Of a DNA stretch of 64,000 nt, positions 14,269 through 26,200 are shown piece by piece. Each line of letters opens with the position of its first letter. Position 1 is the first letter of the stretch. Under the pieces are notes generated by a model that did not search any database, was not told the origin of the DNA, and worked only from the letters and a program-made list of their open reading frames with translations. This DNA comes from Amyelois transitella (taxonomy: Eukaryota; Arthropoda; Insecta; Lepidoptera; Pyralidae), in contig NC_083529.1 in assembly GCF_032362555.1 (NCBI RefSeq), positions 3,658,001 to 3,722,000 of the forward strand. The letters run 5' to 3'. The position numbers were made by a program, and so were the translations under genes.

Positions 14269-17200
14269 GTATATCACTCATATAATTGGTTTATGTCTTG
14301 AAAAGAAATGTTTTACCTCAAATTATTTTATAAGTTTTTATTTAAGCTGTCGAATATGATTATGGTAAAACTTCATTAATCGAATTTCTTAATGTGCTTC
14401 TTGCTTGTCTTATTTAGGCCTAGCTAAAGAAGAAAATGTTTGCTCGATTAATGTTTCGGCATAAGTCCCGTTGCGTCCTCTATATTAAGGCAGACGAGAG
14501 GGTAAACACTTCTAAGTGAGAAACTCAGATCGAAACTGAGAAACTTATTATAGTATGTGAGAAATCCAGATCGGAAGTGTGAAACTCACATTACTTATTA
14601 CCGATTATTTCAATGAAATTATTTATTGCACTGACAACGTTCATATCATTTAGTGATATTTTACAGATGAAAGCTCGCGGCGAAGGTTTCGAACGATACT
14701 TTGAACAGTTCTTCGGCAACAACGGCCCGCTCAGCAAGACAAAGATACACGAACACATCGACAAACTACGCTTCTTCCGCTCGGCCAACGACGCGGACGA
14801 TATTCGGGCAAAAATCGACGATCTGGGGTACAAAAACGAAGCACTTAAGCACCGTTTTCCCATGGCAGAGTTGGGGATCAAAGTGTTTGGCAATGAGATC
14901 TCGTTTTGGAGCGCGGAAGGCGATGATGAAATAAGAAAGTCTTTGGAGAGGTTGAACCCTCAGTTGAGGGTTTTGGAGATTTTGTCGGGGAAGGTAGGTT
15001 TTTTCTGTCGTTAGTCCCATTTTCTTCCCTCTGCTTGAAGAAGTGTTTTATTCCAATGAAAAATAGGGTCGTTATGTGTCTAAATTATATCTTCTCTTCG
15101 GCATGCATTTGACTATTAAATCATGTCTTTGAAACCAGAATATATGTTATTGATACTGTATTCTTTTGCCTTTAATTGTCTCACTACTTTTTTACTTGAC
15201 CATCGATACTCATAATATGACCTACTAAAAGACAATTTCCAAACAATATACATATAGGTCCACTAGAAGAGATTACTTTTGAAATAAATAGCACCTTTGT
15301 ACTACAATATCTGTTTCTAAATGCGGACACAAACAAAAAATTTAATTAACAATGTTTCTCCAGGAAATATCCTACGACAAAGCGTCCCTATTCTTAGACA
15401 CTACATTCTCCGTGCCCACCGGTTGCGGCCTGCCCCTCAATATGAACCTAATGGGCACCAGCTATGTCAATACCAAGATGTCGGGAACTGTGGTCGATAA
15501 ATACAAGCAGTCGGGATATCTGGACTTCGAAGGGAAGATTAGGCCGAGGTAAGGGTTTCTGATTTAATATTAGTCGTTACTTTATTTAGTTCATTAATGG
15601 TGGCCTCTTTCTGTAGTCGCAACATTTTCGCCTCACTTTTAATTACTTTTGAACGTTCTCAATGAAATTGTATATACGTTTACAAGTAAATTTTCAATTC
15701 CTTACCGACTCGACAATTAACTCTACATAGAGCTGTTACGCATTACACAAGTTATTGCGAAAACATTTCTAATTTACATCAATGAAACTACAAATTATTA
15801 ATTTTATTTTTCTTTTTGTTTGTAGGAATGACTAAAAGCTACCTTGCAAATATTACATTTTATACCTCCGCTTACATTAATCCTTATAAATAATCTTTAT
15901 CTTGTCTTGTTACAGTATTGCAGTAAACATAGCGGCGACTATGGGCGTAGTGGCCGGCGGTTTGGCATCAAGCGGTATTCGGCTCAATTCCCGACTCTAC
16001 ACCGCCACCGATGTGGAAGCCAAACTAGAGCTGAGAGGACTCGGCCGAGTGCGACTCGACCTTTCGCTGCCTACTGACAAACAGGAGATATTTGCTGCCA
16101 AGTAAGATAGACTTTATTTCTTTTGTAATAAGGTTCAGAAACAATTTGCCCTTTAATATTTTCCCTCGCTTCCTAGAATCATTGGTTAATGGTTGCAGAC
16201 CAAACAATGTTCACAGAAGTTAATATCACTTTGTCTTGGTTTTCTAAAAACTTCCTACGACTGACGGTTCCATTGTTAAGTATAAGATGACATTTTTCAC
16301 CTACTTGTCGTTAAATTAGCCCAATTGTATACAGCGTTGTTCATTCCCCATCTCCAAATATATAAAATTTGCTATTTCTTTGAAAATGATTGGTAGAGAA
16401 TGTTGTTAGCAATAAGACCACCTATTGTAGCTTTAAGGCTCCTTAAAGTTTTAAATAAATAAATAAAATTATATATGAATTATATATATATTATATATGA
16501 AAAATTTCATGATAATTGCAAAATGTCGTAGATCCGAGCTAATAGTCCTACACGGAGACCAAGAATTACAGCAACAAGGATTGAACAAGAACAGAATCGA
16601 GCAGAACACGTGCAGTTGGAGTACTTTCGACAACGCCATTGGTATTAAAGTGTGTGCTTCGTATCAGGTAAGAAAGTATGAAGGTAGTCGCATATTATAT
16701 GCACCATCTACATGATTAAAAAAAACACGCAAGAAAATAATTATTTGAATATGTTCTTATATGGAGGCACAGAAGAATGCTATATCCTATCAAATAAGGC
16801 CAATTTCAAAAAGGGTAAATTACCGCCTCAGCGTTGGTTTTTGGTTATAATAATTACAAGTAAGAATAATCATGTAGCCATACAATTGAACGTGGCCTTT
16901 CAGTCTTTTCAAAACTGTCGGCTCTGTCTACCCCGCAAGGGTTATAGATGTGACTGTGTCTATGTAAGATTTTGTGCAGGATAGAAAAGAAGTTTAAAAA
17001 AAATAAATACGCTTAATTTATAGGAACTATCAACATTTGATTCTCGAAATAAATAAATTCATTCATTCAATATGTAAGTATGTTTTCAGTTCCCCGACAT
17101 GACGAACATTCGGAACGCGCCATACTTCATAATGAGCGGGCCGGCGAAATACATCGTGTCTTTGGAGAAAGCCGACCCCTCCGCCAAAACCTACGCGTTC

Positions 17201-20200
17201 CAGTACCATTGGGATCGAAACGAGACCGCCAACGTGATAGGGTTCTCTTTTGACACGCCAGACAGCAAGGTTTGTTATACTACTATTTGGCTATACTTGA
17301 AATTACTTGCTAATTAGCATTTTGAATTTTATTGCCATAGAATATAGTTCAGATTAAGAGAGACGTGACACTATGGCTAAAAAATATGAGTTCAGGTACC
17401 ATGCAATCCGCTAAAAGTACGCTGAAGGCTAAAGCGTTGTATAGATCTAGCTTATGATAAGATCCATCTTAAGATATGATATTCCGAAATGAGCATTATT
17501 TCTATTTATCATAAACAAACCATATTTCTTAACGTTAACTTATTAAATGAATCATTATTTCGCTCATTCAACAGGAGAAAAGAATGTTCAACGCGATGCT
17601 TACTCTCTCCAACACTACAAGTACCGCTCTTCTCTCAATGCAATCCGCCAAAAGTACGCTAAAAGCCAAAGCTTTATACAGAAACTTAGCCCATGATAAG
17701 TCTATAGAGGCTAGTTTAGACGTAGACGGAAGAAAACAGTTTGACACGGTGATGTCGCTGAAGAGACAGGAAATAAGTCATGGGTTCGTGTGGCTGCCTC
17801 ATGCGTATTGGGTGGTAGATAACGAAAGAGTTGCTGAGCTATCCGGTGAGATATCTTGCGTTTTAATTTAAAAAATGATATGTTAATAATTTTATTTTTA
17901 GCCTAAACTTGACAAATTACAGTACAAAGACCGTTAAGGAAAATCTTTTAACATTCTTTCATGTGTCATGAAAAATAGAGAACGCATTTTAGTTCTTACA
18001 GTTTGCACTTCTAGATATTGCACACTTACAACTTTAATTTCTTTTCTAATGGAAAACGAGTTACAATTAATATTTCTGAAATAATTTCTCACATACGGGC
18101 TATTAAGATTTTATTTGTATATACCGAAAAATTTTCGTTGCCAAACCCCAAATTTTAAAAACAAACCCTTAACATCAAAAATTGTGAACAAATGAAACTA
18201 AATATTTTTACAAACCTATCAACTTATACAAATCTTTCACCATACTATGCACAGCCTCTCATTTTAAAGCCCAAATATTTGCAGGCTACTTCAAGTTCAA
18301 ATCCAAAGGCGGTGTCACACAATGCGACATAGTGGCCGACTTCCAAACGAAACAATTAGCCAGCCATATGTCCGGCTACTACACTATGAACGGGCCCACT
18401 CACGGAGCCAAACTGCAGCTGGACTACCAGTTCTTTAAGAACCCCAAACAGACTGTCAAAATGGAGGGCGTTTACATCGAAAGATCGGTCGCGTATAGAC
18501 ACGATTTGTATGGAGAATTGTCGATGGAGTTCTCGGCGTATTCCGAATATAATTTCTATGCTGTACTCAATAATTTGGTACGTAATATTGTTCATTTTAT
18601 TAATATATATCACGGGACAATTAAAAATGGGGAAGAGTCATTTGCGTTCTCAAATTTTCAATTTGTTTGCGTAAATAAATTTTGTTTTTGAAGAATAGTA
18701 TATATGTTTAATTTACTTTAAGTAAACCAATTTTTTTTGTGAATAACACATTCACCAATTTAGTAAGAGAAACTCAAAATTAATTTGAATTCTAGTATGT
18801 TTTTAATTAGTTTAAATTTTTATTGTTTATCTTTAGCACTATACTAAACTTGTTCCATTTACTAAAATAACAATTTATTACAGAACACCCAAAACCACAT
18901 CGACATAGGTTTCAACGTGAGCGCATCTAGGGAGGATAAGCTAGACCCATCGTTTTTGTTCTCATTCGTTCAGTATGAGAAGATGAACGGTATGAAGTTA
19001 GACACGCAACTGTTGCTGAAACGACCGAAGTTGGTCGATATGAAATTGTCTTACGAACAGGTGAGAATCTATGAGAACCGGACTGAAGGTTTCAATGTTA
19101 CATCTGTTGAACAAAATATTAACCCTATTAAATTTTTAAATAATTAATTGGTATAACACACGTGCCTAGGTTAACAAAATTAGCTGACTTCCAAAAATTT
19201 TCAAGTCTACAGTTTGCTACGAAGGTTAATGTGTTTTGAGTGTAATTTTTGTTTTAAAATAGTAACTTTTTCCACAGCTTGGTTCAAAATACTCCGCATT
19301 GGCACTCCTTAACTTCAACCCTAAATCTAGAGAGATTATTCTCTCCGGATACCTGTTCTGTCCCCCGGGCACTCAGCTATACCTGGACGGCCAGCTCAAC
19401 ATGACACTGCCGACGCTACATCCGGCCACGATCAAGGCGAAAGTTCACGAGAAACAGCCTAGTGAATATCAAGTGGGTGTTTATTTTTTTAATAATTGGC
19501 AATATTTGTATCAATTATAAAAAGTATTTTCTAGTCTGAAACTATAAAGCTCAAAATGTTCTAATGGTCACATCAAATATTTTTAAAAAGATCTCACGCT
19601 TGAATATCTGCCTACCTTAAATACACTTTACGATATTTAAATGAACTATATTGTTAAACATTATGCCATTGTCTTCTATGGCTAATAAAAAAAAGAGATG
19701 TACTAGTCCTTTTCTACAGTGCCGGAAACAAAACTCAACCACTTAATCATTTTTTCAAGTAAGCCTATCTAAAGAAGATTTGACAAATTAATACAGTCTC
19801 ATTGTTACCATGACAATAAAAAGATAAAAATTGACAATGAAATTATTTCATAACTCTTATTTCAGGTAAACGCAGCTGGCATATGGTTCACCGGTGTAGA
19901 TTTCAACATAGATGCTTTATACCAGGACCAGTCTAAAACCAACATGGCGTCGCACAGAATAAAAACACTGATAAACAGCAGCCATTTCAAAGATATAGCC
20001 ATCGATGCGAGGTTCACGCAGGATAATAGACAAGTCACTTTTATTGGACAGGTTGTGTTTTTGTTGTTGATGTTTGTTTAATCATTACAGTAAATCGTTT
20101 ATATTTTCTCTAGCCATTAATGTTACCCACTGCTAAGCAAATATCTCTCGTCTTATCTTCCTATCATTCCTTACCATGCCATTGTTTTCTCGTTCCGTTT

Positions 20201-23200
20201 CTCATCTATATTTATTTATTTGTTTTTGTACAAGTATAACTTAATGACGTAATAACACCGCCGTTTGTCTTTATTGTTGTACAGTCGGTGGCAGATCTAC
20301 TCGTCCCCAACTTATACAACAACACCATAAAAGGGTCAGTTTTATCTGACCTCGAATCTCTCTACTCAGCGTCAGTTATTTAAACTAAACTCGACCGTGC
20401 TTATCTAAAATTGACCGTGTACCTCTATTTAGTTGAAAACTTAGTTAGCTTTTAACTTTGAATAAGTCCGTTTCCTATCTTTAAATATCTATTGATACTT
20501 GTCACTTTTAAAGTCTTACATGCATTTAAAAAGAAATTCTATTAAATCTCAACCTCTTTTCAGGGTGAATACAACGAGGACAAGTACCGCACATTGATCC
20601 GCTACATACTACTTTCGGAACAGAACTTCACCGCTTACGGCGAAGTGGATGTGAGCGGGAAGGCGTACAGCGTCAGTCTTAGTGCGGACCTCAATAATAA
20701 CACGCAGCTTATGATGGACGTGCATTTTGATCAGTGAGTATAAACAAACATGACTAAGTAAGTATGTAAATGCTTTATTGTTCACTAAAGGAGTACATCC
20801 TACTACTATTATAAAGGCGAAAGTTTGTATGGATGTATGGATGTTTGTTACTCTTTCACGCAAAAACTACTGAACCGATTACCATGAAATTTGGTATGTA
20901 GGTAGCTGAAGACCCAGAATAACACATAGGCTACTTTTTATCCCAGAGTTCCCGCGGGATTGATAGGGTTTCCATGCGGACGAAGTCGCGGGCGGCCTCT
21001 AGTTACAAATATATAACAGTAGTACAGTACAGTCCTGGTAAAGGGTCAGGTCAAAAGTACCCGAAACCGCCGAGCTTGCATGAAGAGAGTTATGAATGTG
21101 GATGAAGCGAAGGAAGTATGCAGAGATCGTGGCAAGTAGAAAGAGGTAGTCTCTGCCTACCCCTCCGGGAAAGAGGCGTAATTTTATGTATGTATGTATG
21201 TAGTACAGTACAAAGGCGGGCTACGGGCTTATCCCTAAGTGGGATCTCTTTCAGCCAACCAAAAACATACATTTGTTGGGTCTGCGTACCCCACAAGGGA
21301 TATAGACCTGGGTATAATCGCTGTTGTGATGCTGCAGACTCCGCGATGTCCACGTGGCGTACCAGCGCTGGTCGGGCGCGGGCCGCAAGCGGCTGAGCGC
21401 GGAGCTGAACTGGGACGCCAACCGGGACCCCTCGCAGAAGGTCAGCGTGGACGTGCAGCTGCGCCGCCGGGCCGCCTGGCACCACTCCGGCCTGCTGGCC
21501 TTCTACTACCCCGGCCGGCTGCTCAATGGGGACTTCGAGTTCTTGTTGAGAGGTCAGTTTGTTAGTCTTAGAAGTACAAATTATATTATTGCGTTCTTAG
21601 TTCCCGCTTTCATGCCTCTCATACTTTTGTCTTTTATATAAGGATCGCCACAAGGGAAAAGAGGCTGAGTGATATGATTGGGGACCACGCGAAAGACGAC
21701 TTTAAGTCGCAGGTTTTATTTGCATTTCACTCCCTAAAAGTTTTGCGTGCGCGATTTAAAATCTTCACTTTTAATCGCGAAATCGCAGTGAATTTTGGTA
21801 GGTTGATGTGCTGTTAACTGTAAAAATAAAATAAAAATAGAAAAGTCCATTTATTCTACCACCTTTTTTTGTACATAGCATTAGATCCATAAGGTTTGTC
21901 AATATTTTCACTATTAAACTTCTGAGATTTGTTTGAGAATGTTTTTTTCTTTCTTTCATCAATGATTTGACTTATCTTGTTAAATTAATAATCTTAGCTG
22001 TTGACTGAACCTTAAAGGAAATTAAAAATACACTTTCCTATAGATTGGTACTGCGAATGGATGGTCCGTATGGGCTGGGCGAGCGACACGGCCATAGATT
22101 GGCGAGTGAAGATGTTTTCTGAGGCTCACGAGCAAACCGTATACGCTTTGCTGTCCAGTATGCATACACCATTTCCTGGGTGGAAAGATACTAGCTTCAA
22201 TCTTATGTGAGTACCTTTATTTATTTCACGAATATAGTAAAAAAAATCTAGATTTTCTAGTATAAACAGTAATGGTTCACGGTGGATTGCCATTTAACCT
22301 CTGAACTGCCGTACCAGCGATCCGATTTACACCCTGCATCTGCCGCAGAAAAACAATCTTCCGAACGTTTTTATATAGGGTGCCAAAAAATATAGCATAA
22401 TCTGACAAATATAATTTTGTCAGCAAAGGGATAACTGCGGAAATTGCTTTTTTCTTCTATACTGAACTTCGGGCTTATAGAAAACATAATATTTCTCATG
22501 AATTGCGTAAAACTCCATCAATTCAATCAAAAGGGCCTTCAATCGCCCCGCACTTTACTACCGTGGGTATTCTCCGATGAGCTTATGACCTTTTTAAATT
22601 GCGCACACCTGCTTAGTCTTAAGATTTATTATATATTTTTTGTAATGAGTGTAAGAAGCTTGCGTACGTTAAGTTATTCAAATAAATCTTTCATTCATTC
22701 ATTAAATTTCTAGAAATACCTTACATCATGTTTCTGTATACGAAACAGGCAGACTCTTTCATTCATTTTGGATAGCAATTTAAAAGAAAGAAGTTTACTG
22801 TCTCAAATGTCTAAACATTTGTTTCTCGCTAGGTGGCGCTACCACGACAATCTCCAAGCTGTTAACGGCAGTATGAACTGGCAAGAAGACTACCTAGCGT
22901 TCAGTCTGTTAGCGGACTACTTGTTCAAAACGAACGAATTCTTCGGCGAGATCAATGCGGTGGTCAATTCTACTATACCGACGTTACCCAGAGCCGCGGC
23001 TATAGCTAAACATAGGGTTGTTTGGAAGAAGAGCGCCGATACCTTGCTTAGTTTTCAGGTAAACGTTATTTCTTGCTACCACCATTTTTTTCAGGCAACT
23101 GTATGTGTAGTCGCGATCCAAGCTATGATATAAATAGTTTCTCGCTAGATGGCGCTAACATGACAAACTGTATGACCATATTCCAATGTAATTATTCAGT

Positions 23201-26200
23201 CTGATAGCGGACTACTTGATTGACTACTTGAGCGAAAACGAACCAATTCTTCAGGTTTCTCATTTGTTGGTGCTATATAGTCTTTAGAGCACTACCTAAC
23301 CTTAACTGCAGTAGCCGATAAATAATTATATTGTGTAAATTTTAAATGTAAGCGCGTAAACTTGTTTAGTTATTAGGTTATGTAGTTTCCCGCTATATGG
23401 TGTTTTCATTACAATCATAACTTTATTTTGAACTTTCTTATTCTTATATTTAAATGTACTTTTCAGTACAACGAAGAAGGTTTGCTCATGATAAACTCGT
23501 CATGGACATTGGACAGAGGCCGCACGGAAAATAACGTCACAGGGAAAGTCACTCTCATTTCTCCATTCCAGGTGAGACAATTCTAATAAAATTGCGCTAA
23601 ATAAATATATTAAAACTTAGTTGACTGGTACAAATAATTAAATCTTTTTTTTTTATCCGAGAAAAAATTTTTAGCTTAAACTTTTACGCTGCTTAACGCT
23701 TTGAATTAGTGAGATATCTAAACTGGCGCCTGGGTTATGCTTATTTAATTTTTTTAAAGATCTTTCCTTGAAAGTGTTTTTGGTCAGCAATATCTTTTTA
23801 CATTTATTTTATTTCTAGGGTTATACAAATGGTTTTCTACGGACCGAGTTCGTTTTCGGACATAAGAGGGACATGAAAGGCATTTCATTCGTCAAGCTAG
23901 AAGAGAAAGTGTTGAAAATCTATGTTGACGGTCAGTATTTTAATTGATTTTGTACCAATTATAAATAATTACCGCTCTGCCTAATGTAAGATTTGGCATA
24001 TAGTTGAAGTGTTTGTCTATGCCACCGAAGCTTCTAAATAATGGAATAATTTGTTCTTCATCTATGTATGATGAAAATCAGATCAAGAACTCAATACGTA
24101 TTTTCTAACAATTGTAATTAATTTATATTTTGACTCATTACGTGTTTTGTTTGTAATTTCACTTCGCAATTTAGACCTGAATATACCTTATCCAAGCAAG
24201 GAGATTACGCAACATCTTTTTTTTTTTGTTACTAAAAGAGGATGAATGAATGAGAATTAATGTTAAGAGTTTTGAATGTGGATGAAGCGAAGGAAGTATG
24301 CAGAGATCGTGGCAAGTGGAAAGAGGTAGTCTCTGCCTACCCCTCCGAGAAAGAGGCGTAATTTTATGTATGTATGTATGTACTAAAAGAGAATTCCTGT
24401 ATTCTATCTTTTTCATTCCCAGGGTACATGCGCCGCATAACAAACTGCATGCTGGTGGTGAATGTGACCCGCCCGGAGAGCGACGTGAAGCCCACCACGG
24501 CTCGGTTCGGCTTCATAGAGCGAGACAGGCATCTTGTTGCCATGCTCTCCACGCCTAATTCTACCACAGGTTAGTTATATTCTTCTAAAGAGCAGTTTTT
24601 GAATTTTTATCCCAATAATAGGACCAAATTTTAGGAGACATTCCAGTGAGCTGTTCTTTAGTATATGGTCACGTCTATATTCCCTTGCGGGGTAGACAGA
24701 GCCAACAGTCTTGAAAAGACTGAATGGCCACGTTCAGCTATTTGGCTTAATGATAGAATTGAGATTCAAATAGTGACAGGTTGCTAGCCCATCGCGAAAA
24801 AAAGAAATCCCAAGTTTGTAAGCCTATCCCTTAGTCGCCTTTTACGACATCCATGGGAAAGAGATGGAGTGGTCCTATTCCTTTTTGTATTGGTGCCGGG
24901 AACCACACGGCAGTTCTTTAGCTCTTTGTAAAAACTTTAGCTCTTTGTAAAAACTTTTTCTTTGTTCCCTTTTTTCGATTGATACCTTTCCCGCTGTCCT
25001 TCTTCTTCCCGAATATATTCCCGGTTACATCCTCACCGCTCTGGAGAGGAGCCTGGTGTAAGCACTTGACCATAGGTCCTGGATTGTATGGATCAAGTTT
25101 TTACACGAAGCGACTCCAATCTGAGGCCCGCGACCATTGCGGAGAAACTCATATAGAATCATAGTTACGCATCTAGTTGCCTTAATATGCAGATTTCCTC
25201 GCTATGTTTTCCCTCGCCGCAAGAGCAGCAGTTAGTTTTCATACTAATGTGCTAATTTCAGAAATAGTCATAGCAGAGGTGGGATTCGCACTAGTGCCTT
25301 TATGCGCACGCAATTTAACCGGACACTTGCCGATTCGACCACCGACTCTCCACTTCTTATCCGCTGTATTGACACATAAAACTGCATAAAGCTTATTGAA
25401 AATTATTTTCTTCACACAGGTATCGAAGTTTTACTAAAGTTGTTGACGTTCCAAGATTTCCACGTATTTGGTCATGTGGCTCTGCCTATACAGTATCTCA
25501 ACAGGGCCATGATAACGGCCAAACGGGCACCGGAAGAGGTAAGGACAAAATTATTCTTCATCGATTTTTAAGAAAAAAAAAATGTTGTTTCTCGCCAATA
25601 AAACAAACAACTCAGCAAAAATTCCCACAATAATGAAATAAGATATCCCTATAAAAGATTTGTCGTGAAGAAATTCTATGAGAAACAAAGTTTTTTTGTT
25701 GGATTCTCATTTGTTTAAGAAAACAGATGCTTCAATTTAAGAGCGTCAGTTCTTTTCACGAGTTTATAATAATATTTTATGCACTAAATTCCACCCTCAA
25801 ACATAGTTTGTACTTGCTAATATTCTCATACAGTTAGAAAAGAATATTTTCAAAGTTGGATACAAGGTATCACTTATTGACGTCACATCACTCAAATCTA
25901 ATTTCCAGTTGGACTTCAGAGTGGGCTGGGGCAACATGGACTTTGGTTTTACCGGTATCTGGCACTACCAATCTCCTATTAACTTCGTATACGTGTACAA
26001 ATTGTACACGCCTTTAGAAGGATTCGAAGAAAACGGGTTGGTCTTGAAGAATGTGTACGGTAACGGGTTGGATACTGAGCTGTCTGTACGTCTGTCGAAG
26101 CATAAGGTGAGAACTTTTTTATATTTGTAGCTTATTTTATGTGTCTCTGATAGGCAAAGCCTATTATCCCTCCAAGAAATGTGTCTCCGTGGTCTTCCCC

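Noticed and set aside
20285..20338. Possible small exon between Apoltp exons 26 and 27
   Set aside because: Exons 26 and 27 join in phase 0 with a sensible protein, and the piece lacks a good donor.
21239..21565. 108-aa ORF across repeat and exon 28
   Set aside because: It joins a family B fragment to a wrong frame of exon 28.
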